From Penium margaritaceum (lineage: Eukaryota > Streptophyta > Zygnematophyceae > Desmidiales > Peniaceae): 64,000 nucleotides of DNA. Below, piece by piece: positions 1 through 9,658 of the stretch. Numbering within the stretch: the first letter of the stretch is position 1; every line of letters begins with the position of its first letter. The position numbers and the translations under genes were made by a program. Location: NCBI GenBank assembly GCA_023375785.1, contig SZWC01004847.1, forward strand, positions 101,480 through 165,479, in the 5' to 3' direction. The notes beneath the pieces were generated by a model. It saw only the letters and a list, made by a program, of their open reading frames with translations, ran no database searches and had not been told where the DNA came from.

Positions 1-147
1 GACAGAAATTCATCTTGTGGGACTTGAACCCGGGCCCCTGCCTCTATAGGTGAGCACCATTAACCACTAAGCCACTAAGGCTTGTCTTTTTGGTGTTCCT
101 TTTTGGAGTCACTCCTGCCATGGTGAGGAGCATCATTCCAACAGGCA
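1..147 (-). repeat. tRNA-like SINE head fragment and unassigned flank
   Basis: Read on the minus strand, this stretch has an RNA polymerase III A box (TGGCTTAGTGG, at 74-64) and a B box (GGTTCAAGTCC, at 30-20), 44 bases apart start to start. That is the internal promoter layout of a tRNA or a tRNA-derived SINE. The acceptor arms do not pair (GCCTTAG upstream of the A box has no partner after the B box) and the T stem pairs at only three positions, so a working tRNA gene is unlikely. The body would run leftward out of the window. Bases 84-147 are neither satellite nor tRNA-like and are unassigned; satellite begins about 148. Confidence 0.55.
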
Positions 148-2220
148 TGTGTCACTGACCATGACCAAAAAATGTCACTATGTGTTGTCAACTTTGACAA
201 CTCATAACACAAGTCACAAATGTTCAGAAGGAGAAACAATGGTTTGTGAATACTGGTTACCAATTAGCATGTACAAAGGCCTTTAACATGTAGTGGCACA
301 GTGTGGCTACCATGCACAGTGACCAACCAAAGTATGCATATATCACTGACCATGACCAAAGAATTTCACTTCATGTGGTCAACGTTGACAACTCAGAACA
401 AGAGTCACAGATAGTCAGAGGGGGTAACACTAGTTTGGGAACACTGGCTATCAACTAGAAAGCACTAAGACCTTCAGTACGTAGTGCCACAGCGTGGCAA
501 CCATGTATAGTGACAAACCAAAGTAGGCATATGCCAATAACAATGACCAAACGAATTTCACAGTGTTTGGTCAATGTTGGAAACTCATAACACGAGTCAC
601 AAATGGTCAGAGGGCGAAAACAATAAGTTGTGAACACTAGTTATCAACTACCAAGTAGAAAGACATTCAACAAGTAGTGGCACGGTGTGGCTAGCGTGCA
701 CAGTGACCAACCAAAGGATGCATATGTCACTGACTATGACCGAAGAAGTCTACCGTGTGTGGTCAACATTGACAACTCATAACACGAGTCACAAATGGTC
801 AGAGGGAGAGACATTGGTTTGGAAACCCTATGAATCGACTAGAAAGAACAGAGAACTTCAATACGTAGTGGCACGGTGTGGCTAGTGTGCACACCGAACA
901 ACCAAACTAGCCATATGTCACTGACCATGACCAAAGAATTCCAGTATGGGTGGTCAACGTGCACAACCCATGACACGAGTCACAAATGGTCAGAGGGAGA
1001 AACAATGAGGTCAGAATTTTAATTTTCAACTAGCACGTACAACAACCTTGAATAATTAGGGGCACGGTGTGGCTACCATGTACAATGACCGACCAAAGTA
1101 GGCATATGTACTGCATTTGACCAAGGAAATACGCTGTGTGTGGTCAACATTGACAACTCATAATATGAGTCACAAATGGTCACAGGGGGAAACAATGGTT
1201 TGGGAACACCAGGTATCAACTAGCAAGCACAAGGACCTTCAGTAAGTAGTGGCACAGTGTGGCTACCATGTACAATGACAAACCAAAGGAGGCATGTGTC
1301 TTTGACCATGACCAAAGAATGTCACCATGTGTGGTCAACTTTGACAACTCTTAGCAGGAGTCACAAATGGTCTGAGGGGGAAACAATGGTTTGTGAATAC
1401 TAGTTATCGATTAGCAAGTACAAAGACCTTCAATATGTAGTGCTACAGTGTGGCTACCATGCACAGTGACCAACCAAATCATGCATATTTCACTGAGTAT
1501 GATCAAAGAATATCATTTCATGTAGTGAACGTTGAAAACTCACAAGAGTCACAGAGAGTCAGAGGGGGTAACAATGGTGTGGGGATACAGGCTATCAACT
1601 AGAAAGCACAAAGACCTTCAGTACGTAGTGGCACGGCGTGGCAACCATGTACATTGACAATCCAAAATAGGCATATGCCACTAACCAAGACCAAAAGAAT
1701 TTCATTGTGTGTGGTCAACGTTGAAAACTCATTACACGAGTAAAAAATGGTCAGAGGGGGAAACAATGGGTTGGGAACACTAGTTATCAACTAGCAAGTA
1801 CAAATACCTTCAACAAGTAGTGGCACGGTGTAGCTAGCGTACACAGTGACCAAGCAAAGGATGCATACGTTACTGACTATGACCAAAGAAGTCCACTATG
1901 TGTGGTCAACATTGACAACTCATAACACGAGTCACAAATGGTCAGAGGGAGAGTCAATGGTTTGGGAACCCTGTGTATCGACTAGAAAGGACAAAGAACT
2001 TCAATACCTAGTGGCTTGGTGTGGCTACTATGCACATCAAACAACCAAACTAGGCATATGTCACTGACTATGACAAAAGAGTTTCAGTATGGGTGGTCAA
2101 CGTTCACAACCCATAACACAAGTCACAAATGGTCAGAGGGGGAAACAATGGTTTTGGAATGTTATTTCTCAACTAGCAAGTACGAGGACCTTGAATACGT
2201 AGTAGCACGGTGTGGCTACT
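148..2220 (+). repeat. ~191-bp satellite, block 1 (F-A-B-C-D-E-F-A-B-C-D)
   Basis: Tandem monomers start (at the tagtggcac motif) near 291, 482, 675, 866, 1057, 1247, 1438, 1626, 1818, 2009 and 2200, so the period is 188-193 bp. Six monomer types recur in fixed order. Diagnostic motifs are: A cacttcatgtggtcaacg; B atgccactaaccatgacc; C gtccactatgtgtggtcaac; D cagtatgggtggtcaacg; E gtactgcctttgaccaaag; F aatgtcactatgtgtgg. The F marker at 174 recurs at 1321, giving a 1,147-bp higher-order unit. The block stops at the D/E boundary where a hAT element inserted. Confidence 0.95.
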
Positions 2221-2330
2221 AGCCCACGTTGACTTCAACTTGCGACTTGAGGGGGTCAAGTCGGAGTCGCCAAGTCGGTCCACGTCAACGTGGACGTCGA
2301 CTTGACTTGACCCCATCAGACCAGCTGGGG
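2221..2330. promoter_or_regulatory. Left hAT end: TIR and subterminal repeats
   Basis: After the terminal motif CACGTTGACTT, the words cgacttga, caagtcgg, ccaagtcgg, gtcgacttgacttgacc and the small hairpin ccacgtcaacgtgg follow within about 110 bp. They are variants of a CGACTTGG/CCAAGTCG core in both orientations. Clustered subterminal repeats of this kind are known transposase-binding sites in other hAT elements (for example Ac); that role here is inference. Confidence 0.6.
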
Positions 2331-2813
2331 GCACTAGGGGCCATGGTTTTGGTGGGGAGGAAAAAACACAAGCCTAGTGCGGGGAAAAAAAAGGTCACGG
2401 ACGACCTCGTCTGAGGAAAATCAGGCACCGAGGAATATCCTCCTTGCCTTGCTGTCATGGGAGATGCTTCGATTGGCCTGTTGAATCTTCTTTTGTCTCC
2501 ATTCAATGGACGGTGTTGTACCATCCACACGTGGATATGACATGGCATGCCACTGTGCATGGTGCGTGCTTGGGACGTTGTTACTGCGTGGTTATTGTGT
2601 GTAAACCTCATGTGTGACTTTTGCGGCCGTTAGTTGACCAATACCGAGGGTTTAAGAATGTCATGAAACGTATGATGTGTCAAGGGCTTTTCTCATGCTA
2701 GCCTGTCCAACCTTGTGTCTGCAATTCGGTATGACGGAAGGGGGGGAGGGGGGAGAGGGTATAGGCTGATCTCAGTCCATTGTTGAAGCTCTGTATTGCT
2801 CTACTCAGCCACC
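2331..2813 (+). other. 5' noncoding region of hAT element
   Basis: This stretch between the subterminal repeats and the transposase start holds no supported gene. It includes an A-run/G-run (ggaaaaaaaagg-like, near 2360-2395) and a G-rich tract at 2739-2758 with runs of seven, six and three or more G. It presumably contains the transposase promoter, but no TATA box is convincing. Confidence 0.4.
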
Positions 2814-5800
2814 ATGGCTGAGCGGGGCATGTACTCCTCTTGTGCCTCAGCGGTTGCCTCTGCCAAGCCCCCCGTTCTCACGGGCAATTTCCTCGTCTGT
2901 GCCTTAAGCAAGTTCTTCAGGCCTGTCCCCACACAGGCAGGCTACCCCGGCTTCTAGTGTGGTGCTTGCGGCGTCGTCAAAGCAGGTGGCAATGACCGCA
3001 TCCGGGGCCATGTCGGTGCTCCCGTTCACAACATCGTCAAGTGCAAGTATGCACCTGCTGCAGCCCGGGCATTGCTTGGACTCAAGCCTCTGCCAAACCC
3101 GCCAGACTCCTTTCAGCCATACGATGAGAAGCTCTACCACGGCCAGGGCAAAGCATGGGGGGAGAAAGACAGCCTCGTGGACTGGCAGAAACTTGTCACG
3201 GAGCATAAGCGTCAAGAGGCGAGAGCAGCCGCTGGTGATGGCTTCGGGGAGAGCACCAACCCAGATGGCACANGTCGTCAAAGCAGGTGGCAGTGACCGC
3301 ATCCGGGGCCATGTCGGTGCTCCCGTTCACAACATCGTCAAGTGCAAGTATGCACCTGCTGCAGCCCGGGCATTGCTTGGACTCAAGCCTCTGCCAAACC
3401 CGCCAGACTCCTTTCAGCCATACGATGAGAAGCTCTACCACGGCCAGGGCAAAGCATGGGGGGAGAAAGACAGCCTCGTGGACTGGCAGAAACTTGTCAC
3501 GGAGCATAAGCGTCAAGAGGCGAGAGCAGCCGCTGGTGATGGCTTCGGGGAGAGCACCAATCCAGATGGAAGAGTTGAAGAGCAGCAGCGCCAGGAGTTT
3601 TCAGCAGCAACCATTTTGCCCTCTCTCTGCAGCAACACACCTATTTCACAGGCGTCTCTCAGCATGGCACGCCAGTCACTCATCCCAGAGCATCTGGCAA
3701 ACGCCGCCAACGCCGCCGTGCAAAAGGTGATTGTGAAGGTCATGGCCAAGAACGCACTGCCAATCTCGTTCTGCCGTGACGCCTTCGTCCTTGAGCTAGT
3801 AGAAGAGGCAAGGCGCACGAACGCGAGCTTCCGGCTGCCAACCAGGGGGCGGGTGACTTCTGAGATTCTGCCGGCGCTGGATGCTGAGCTCGCGGAGGCC
3901 GAGGAGCCGCTACGGGCTGGCAGGGACATCTTCGGGGTGAGCCTTGGATTTGATGAATGGTCTGACATTCAAATCAGGCCTATCTACTCCGCCATGGCAT
4001 CAAACGCAGAGGGAGTTGCCCATCTATTCTCCCGAGACGCCAGTGGTCTTGACAGAGATGCGAACCACGTGGCAGCTGTGATAGACCAGGCGATTACGCA
4101 GGTTGGCGCAGACAAGGTGATCATGGTGATCACTGACAACGCCTCCACCAACAAAAAGGCGTACCAGGAGTTGAACACAAAGTATCCTGCCATGCTCTTT
4201 ACACACTATGTTGCACACTCTCTTGATCTGGTGCTCAAAGATGTTGCCAAGACAGAGTGGGGTCAGGCTCTGATCAGCAAGGCAGAGAGGATTGTGTCTT
4301 TCTTCAGAAACAAGGACCTGCTGAAGTCGTGGTTGAAGGCAGAGAGTGGCAAGGTGCTGCTGCCAGCTGTTGCAACCCGCTTTGCATCCGTGCACAAGAT
4401 GCTTGAAGGCCTGCTGAGCTTGCATGACGTGCTGCTAAACATTGTGAAAAGCACAAGGTGGTCGGAGTTTGGGTCAGTGGTCAAGGATGCTGGTTGGAAA
4501 GCTAAGAAGAAGGAGGTGCGGCGGCTAGTGAGGATGGGTGTTTTCTGGGTGCACGTGAAAGCACTGGTGAAGCTCATGCTTCCCATTGTTCTCGCGTTGC
4601 GAAAGGCAGACGCTGCAGGGGGCACTGCTGGGATTGTCTTTGAGACATTGCTGGATACCACAGAGGATATGAACGCCCTGGCAGTCTCTAGGGGTTGGCG
4701 TCATGCTGTGTACAATCCAGAGTGGGTCAAGTTTGTGCATGAACGGTTGAGCACAAGGTGGACTAATCAAATGTCTCGCCCCATTTTGCCGCAGCACGCC
4801 GTTGCCACCCGCAGCACTTTGGCCACAAGTTCGACGGAGATGAGAAGATGGTTGAGGCCTGGAACGCAGTCGTCAACGCTCTCGTGCCCGACAGCCATGA
4901 CCAGGACCGTCTGAGTGCAGAACTGGAGGGCTTTGAGAATGGTTGGGTGACGATTGAGGAGGATCCTGCAAAGGCCCGACATGTACAACATGCAAAGGAG
5001 GCAGTGCAGCAGGTGTTGGTAGGTGAACAGGCAGCGTACAAGTGGCATGCCCGCCACATGACAGGTCTGACCACTCTGCGGGTCTTTTCCATGAGGCTGT
5101 TGGCCCAGCCGTGCAGTAGCAGTGACAATGAGCGGGTATTTAGCAAGCATGAGTTGATCCAGACGGCAAGGCGCAACAGGCTCAAGGTACAGACGCTGGA
5201 GCTGCTTGTTCGCATGAATGTGCGGCTGACTAGGATGTATGTGAAGAAGAAAGCAAAGAGGTTGACAGCTGACATCAAGCAGGCCATGGAGGAGGACACA
5301 GCAGACAGTGACAGTGAAGCAGATGGAGACATTGAGGTGGATGATGAGGAGTACGACTCCGTATTGGATCCTCTGATTGCTGACGCAGCAGATGGAGATG
5401 ATGATGTTCGGGAGGTGGTAGAGGTGGCAGGTGGCCTGGTGGAAGGAAACAACATGGAGGACGAGGACGACGAGGACGAGGATGAGGACATTGACCTGAT
5501 GGAAGAGAATGGAGGCGACGGGAGCAGTGAGGAGGATGGGGAAGAGGGAAATGGGGATGTTGTAGGGGAGGTGACCAGGGCCCTAAGGAAGGGGGTCCGC
5601 AAGCGCAAGGATGTGGAGGTGGCAAGTGCTGCAGTTGGCACAAGTTCAACACCAGCTTCTGGCTCCACTCCAGCAGCTGGATCAACACCAGCAGCAGGCT
5701 CATCACCAGCAGCAGGATCCACACAAGCAGCTGCAGGTTCATCAGCTGGAGGAAGAGTGTCAGCTGCAGCTAGTTCTGCAGCTGATGTAGTCCCCAGAGC

Positions 5801-5876
5801 TTCAGAGGCTGCTAGTGCTCTGTCTGCAAGTGCCAGAGGTAATGAGCACTCTAAGCGCACTCGGAAGTGCCGTTAG
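2814..5876 (+). pseudogene. hAT transposase (BED finger, DUF659-type core, HATC), damaged
   Basis: The ATG at 2814 sits in a strong Kozak context (gccaccATGgc). The reading frame meets TAG at 2955, immediately before a BED-type zinc finger: C 2958, C 2967, H 3009, C 3042 (an intron ending at ttctag is an alternative). A 301-bp repeat around the N at 3273 shifts the frame by one. The core follows in the shifted frame: FDEW near 3949 and TDNAS near 4129, fitting the first two catalytic acids, then TRFAS near 4375. The hAT CxxH motif reads YVAH, with Tyr at 4207 instead of Cys. A one-base loss in the C-run at 4779-4782 moves the frame again. The HATC dimerisation region (SSSDNERVFS ... ARRNRL, about 5100-5230) is intact. 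An acidic tail, basic clusters (RKGVRKRK, KRTRKCR) and STPAAG repeats end at 5876. Without the false repeat the protein would be about 920 residues. It would cut and join element ends in the nucleus. Confidence 0.85.
2973..3569. other. Probable assembly artefact: 296-bp repeat around a single N
   Basis: Bases 2973-3268 recur at 3274-3569 with only two differences visible to me (caatgacc/cagtgacc near the start, caaccc/caatcc near the end). A lone N lies at 3273 between them, and the last bases before it (caca) match neither side. The offset is 301, one base more than a multiple of three, so it also breaks the transposase frame. The simplest reading is two overlapping contig ends, perhaps from two alleles or copies, joined without merging. 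Confidence 0.75.
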
Positions 5877-6218
5877 TCATTCCTGCAAGTTTACTTTCAG
5901 AGTGCATGTTTCAGTGCTGAGAAGTTCTTAAGCATTTCTCGTTTTTTCAACTTTTTATTCCTGTTGCTATGCTCCAAGCCTGTCTTGCCCACAGTTCATG
6001 ATTGCAATGTGATGCCTGAAAGTAGTCTTTAGCCGTTATGTTGGTATAATGTCGTAGTACATCATGACCAAAAAAGTACTCACATCATAGGAAAGCTTAA
6101 AGTAACAAATAAGTGAAGCTGTGTGTAGACAATGAAGTTTTAGAACACCAGTTTGGAAGGTACATTGGAAAGATATGATTTGAAAATTGCATTTTACACT
6201 CGTTATAGCTGTTTTCAT
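5877..6218 (+). other. 3' noncoding region of hAT element
   Basis: This is the sequence between the transposase stop codon and the right subterminal repeats. It is AT-richer than the coding part and I see no gene in it. No canonical AATAAA polyadenylation signal is obvious. Confidence 0.4.
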
Positions 6219-6319
6219 GACCGACTTGGGGACAACCAAGTCGACTTGGCTGCCAATGTGCCGACTTCCGACTTCCGACTTGGCAACTTGGCGTCGACTT
6301 CGACTTGGACAAGTCAACA
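6219..6319. promoter_or_regulatory. Right hAT end: subterminal repeats and TIR
   Basis: About 100 bp packed with CGACTTGG-type words: cgacttgggg, ccaagtcgacttgg, cgacttccgacttccg, cgacttggcaacttggcg, cgacttcgacttgg. The end is aagtcaaca, the reverse complement of the left terminal tgttgactt motif. The same words occur at the left end, supporting a shared transposase-binding role (inference). Confidence 0.65.
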
Positions 6320-6504
6320 TGGCTACTGGCACAATGACCGACCAAAGTAGCATATGTACTGCCTTTGACCAAAGAAATCCGCTGTGTGTGGTCAAAGTTG
6401 ACAACTCATAATGAAAGTCACAAATGGTCAGAGGGGGAAAAAATGGTTTGGGAACACCAGGTATCAACTAGCAAGCACAAGGAAATTCAATAAGTAGTGG
6501 CACG
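6320..6504 (+). repeat. Satellite fragment: single E monomer
   Basis: Recognised as type E by gtactgcctttgaccaaag-like and aatccgctgtgtgtgg motifs. It lies between the hAT element and LTR element 1 and carries the higher-order register from D (before 2220) to F (after 10262). Confidence 0.9.
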
Positions 6505-7129
6505 TGTCGGAATATTGAAGTCAACACTGACATACTCCCTCGGATAATCCGAGCTCTGAATAAGGTTCAGGTTCTTGCTGCGCACCAAACCAACACAAAC
6601 CACCTTGCGAACAGATTACTGGTCATGATCGAGAACTCAAAGGCAAGCCGCCCCTAAAAAGTGCAACCACGTGGAAACCGCGTCCGGCTAGCGGAAAAGA
6701 AGCCGTTGCTCTAGCTTTTGTCCTATTCTGTGATACATTACCGAGGATGTTCATTCCCTTGAGTTTAACCACAACAGTTCTTCCCATATTGTTCCCTTTG
6801 GTTCCGCTGCTTCGTCGTCATGTTCTCGCTCTGCTCGCAGTTTGCTCATCTTACTTTCGCCAACACTCTCAGTTCATAGTTCTTCGCCTCGTCACTTTTG
6901 CTCCTTCGCTCAGTACCCGGCACTCCATCACTCTCGCCACTCTCGGTCTCTCTCTCTCATCAAAGCTCCACAGTGCCTCGCATCCTCAGTGACGCAGCTC
7001 TCCGCAAGCTCTGCAACTAACTTCTCAGGACCGCTCTCGCTCAGTCACCCTGCTGACGTACTCGTGCATTTTCCGCTTCTTCTGCCTGCTTCTGCGTTTG
7101 CCATCATTTCTCATTGCATTCTTCTCACA
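6505..7129 (+). repeat. 5' LTR of element 1
   Basis: Begins TGTCGGAATATTG and ends CTTCTCACA just before the PBS. It contains a block shared with the other two elements: CGGCTAGCGGAAAAGAAGCC followed by GTT, in which CGGCT and AGCCG can form a short stem. Next come the tcattccct motif and a C/T-rich stretch. Confidence 0.88.
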
Positions 7130-7141
7130 TGGTATCAGAGC
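7130..7141 (+). promoter_or_regulatory. Primer-binding site (initiator tRNA-Met)
   Basis: TGGTATCAGAGC directly follows the 5' LTR. This sequence is the usual Ty1-copia primer-binding site in plants, complementary to the 3' end of initiator-methionine tRNA, and would prime minus-strand DNA synthesis. Confidence 0.9.
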
Positions 7142-9188
7142 ATCAGGAAACATTCCCTGGTACTCCGTGACCCAGTCATCTTGCCATCGCCGCCAGCAAC
7201 CTGCTCCTCTGATCTGCCTCCCTCTGTCTTCCCTACCGCCTTGCCAGCAGTTGATATCAGCAGCATCGCTTGAAGTGCTTCACGTACTGAAGAAATGTCT
7301 CGTCATCTCGCGCCCGAGGTCGACACTTGGTGACCCGCTGTCAGTAACAGCCGGAAGCAGCTCTCAAACCGCCGCCTGTCAACCGCCTTCCACAAAGCTT
7401 CCTGCCACTTGCCACTCGTCCATTCTTGACATTCAACCACCACAAACGACTCCATCTTCCTCATATGCGGCACTCGCCCTTATCTCCTCCATCTGCCTCA
7501 TTTGCATAACCGCTCGCGCATCTGTCACCTCGAGTTGCACCCTCGCATTGCCTTCTTGCACCATTGGCAGTAGCAAGTTACCAACTACTGTCAGGACATC
7601 GGACAACTCCAGTCTTCCTACTCCCGCTTCAAGCCAACTGGGGTACAAGCCGTCACTCTCCTGACAGCACAGCAACTGGTTGTCCCGCTCGTGCAAACCG
7701 CCGCTACGCCACCTTGCTCCCACCGTCATCTTCTTGTCTTGATCATTCGCAGCAATTCCATTGTCCTCATCAGCCACCTCTCTGTCAGCCTTCACAATGT
7801 GCCCGCTGTCCCCTCTAGCTACCCTCCATGCCAATTTCATCTCAGCTCCATCCTCAGCTACATCAGCCTCCTCCTCATCCCCATCCTGATCACCTTGCAG
7901 CGCACGTGGTCTTGCCCCTGCGCGCACTCAGTCAGCAGCAGCTCCTTTGCCATCATCCACCTTCACCATCCACTTGGTACACGGACCCGCCTGGTTGCAT
8001 TGCCCATTCCTCGACGACCTGCGCCCACGCCGAATTATTCTCTGTGCATGCGGCTTGCCCCTGTGCCCAGATTTTGTCATCATCCTCTTTGGCCTCAGCA
8101 TCATCTAGCTTCAGCAGCTGTGGCCAGCAAAGGATCTACACGAGCTAGCTGTTTGCATCACAGCAGCTGCACCCACGCTAGCAACAGACGTCTCGCGGCA
8201 CGTTGGCACCTGCTTTCCCCTTGCCGCCTTCTACTCCTCTACTTCGCAGCGCACGTGGTTTTGCCCCTGCGCCCACTTTTCCAACCATTGCTCCTCAGCC
8301 ATCATCCGCTTTTGCTCCTTCCGCTCGGCACACGGATTCGCCCGGTCGGACCGCCATTCTCGCGGCGACCTGCACCCACGCCAATTTCTCTGCAGCGCAC
8401 GAGGCTCGCCCCTGCGCAAACTCCGGCATCGCTCCGCAAGCATCTCTCTTCCTCAAGTTTCCACTCTCGGCATGAGAAGTTGCAAGGCCAACCCATCAAC
8501 CTTGCGACGGCCCGCACCCAAGCCGACCTTCTCTTCAGTGCACGTGGTCCCATCCCTGCACACAAGCATTTGCATCCTCGTCACTCCTCAGCAGCAGCGG
8601 CATTCCCTCTCGCCAGAGCATCAGACACCTCTAGTCTCACAGCTCGTCTGGCTCAAGCACACCTGGAGCACAAGCCGTCACTTCTCCAGTGACATTGGAA
8701 GCACATGCTCCACATCCTCTACCTTTCTCTTCATCTTCCTTTTCTTGACTCCTCCTCCACTTCTTCTCCAGCACCCGCATCTGTAGCAAAAGCCAGGCAA
8801 CAAAGGTATACTCACCAAGCCACTGGACCCGGACACCACCAGTCTCCCTCCTTGATCAAGCTAGCCGGTGGAACAAGCTGTTGTATCCATGGCCCTGACT
8901 TCCTGAGTCGCTACACCCCTCTACACTTCCCTTGGACTCACAGAGCTCGCTGTGGCAGAGCACTCTCTGAGCATGGCGTCGTGACAGCACCCTCCATTCT
9001 TTCATCCCCAGCATCCAGCACCACCACCACCTCCGGTATCTCCATCATCACCTCTCTGAGGGATCACACCAAGGAGAATGAGCTCTTGGCGGTATCCCCT
9101 TGGAACAGCATCAGCATCAAGGCCATCTCACCAATCGGCCTTGACAAATCAACAGTTCCTCTCCACACTCCCTACACTGTAGGAGACC
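7142..9188 (+). repeat. C/T-rich spacer of element 1 with five G-box repeat units
   Basis: This leader/spacer has open frames rich in Ser, Pro, His and Leu but no recognisable domain. Units of the form GCACGTGGTTTTGCCCCTGC recur with cores at 7903, 8046 (degenerate, gcatgcgg), 8252, 8399 (gcacgagg) and 8541, spaced 143, 206, 147 and 142. Between them is a second motif, cacacggatccgcccggtcg-like. A separate ~75-bp motif (gacatcggacaactccag ... ggggtacaagccgtcac) lies at about 7598-7670, with a weaker copy near 8611-8690. Similar spacings appear in elements 2 and 3. Confidence 0.7.
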
Positions 9189-9578
9189 ATGAGCAACAAC
9201 ACAGTCACTGCCCTTCTTTGTGTTCAACCTTCGGTGAAGCCAATGTACTTCAATGACTGTTCAACACCTAGTCAAGCACTAATTGATATTGTTCCTCATC
9301 TTCCAGAGTGCCTACGGGACTCCCCTCAACTGCACAGTAAAAGAGATGGTTCCACACACTACCATCAATGGAGAGTTGAACTGCTACCCAATCTGGGGAG
9401 ACTCCAGTTTCCGACGTTCAACCTCCGACAGGAACTCCTTGGTCTCCTGAACTCAGTATCTCTTCTTGGTGCCGAATGGGTCGAAGCCCTTCTAAAGGAG
9501 GCGCTTATCCTCACCACCCATCATTCTCTTCACCCACTCATCAAGCGACCATACGAAGACTTTTTTGAGATGTGGTGA
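9189..9578 (+). CDS. Gag-like protein of LTR element 1
   Basis: This 129-residue ORF ends 55 bp before the 3' LTR. Residues 53-67 (DGSTHYHQWRVELLP) resemble the N-terminal part of copia-type Gag proteins, where a small loop (G-S/N-x-Y/F-x-x-W) precedes a helix with a conserved Trp (here W61). The rest is helical, Leu-rich and has no CCHC zinc knuckle. It would form part of a virus-like particle in the cytoplasm. It is shorter than a usual Gag (~250-400 residues) and may be a remnant; no pol follows. The ATG at 9189 is the first in frame that I would trust, but an upstream start through an altered frame cannot be excluded. Confidence 0.45.
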   Translation: MSNNTVTALLCVQPSVKPMYFNDCSTPSQALIDIVPHLPECLRDSPQLHSKRDGSTHYHQWRVELLPNLGRLQFPTFNLRQELLGLLNSVSLLGAEWVEALLKEALILTTHHSLHPLIKRPYEDFFEMW

Positions 9579-9611
9579 TCCCTGTATCTGGCCTGTGCAC
9601 CACTTCCTCTC

Positions 9612-9658
9612 CAGTGTTGACTTCAGAGGGGACTGTCGGAATATTGAAGTCAACACTG
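9612..9658 (+). promoter_or_regulatory. PPT and 14-bp inverted repeat spanning the LTR junction
   Basis: CAGTGTTGACTTCA (9612-9625) and TGAAGTCAACACTG (9645-9658) are perfect reverse complements. The 19-base loop holds most of the polypurine tract (PPT; cagaggggac, 9624-9633) and the first bases of the 3' LTR. The PPT primes plus-strand DNA. Elements 2 and 3 have comparable foldbacks at the same place with different stem sequence. Confidence 0.75.

Larger units (their letters stand above)
2221..6319 (+). mobile_element. hAT-superfamily DNA transposon, near full length
   Basis: The element interrupts the satellite exactly between a D and an E monomer. The 8-bp word TGGCTACT flanks it on both sides (2213-2220 and 6320-6327), as expected for a hAT target-site duplication; the intact satellite has TGGCTACC once here. 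The ends form a short imperfect terminal inverted repeat: left ...CACGTTGACTT from 2225, right end reverse complement ...TGTTGACTT. The exact ends are uncertain by a few bases. Inside the ends lie many copies of a CGACTTGG-like word in both orientations. A transposase with BED, DUF659-type and HATC regions fills 2814-5876. Damage to that gene suggests the copy is not autonomous now. Confidence 0.85.

Noticed and set aside
15-82. Functional tRNA gene on the minus strand
   Set aside because: Acceptor stem does not pair and T stem is incomplete despite good A and B boxes.
4763-5860. 365-residue minus-strand open frame opposite the transposase
   Set aside because: Ser/Ala/Pro-rich mirror of the acidic and Ala-rich tail of the transposase; no independent support.
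7098-8692. Long Ser/Pro/His-rich frames in the spacer of element 1 (and 37342-38285 in element 2)
   Set aside because: Overlapping frames in C/T-rich repeat DNA, not conserved as protein among the three elements; the CACGTG unit conservation is at DNA level.
2229-9656. Shared word GTTGACTTCA in the hAT terminus and the LTR hairpin as evidence of common origin
   Set aside because: Ten bases only, in unrelated element classes; chance or convergent use of a TTGAC core is as likely.
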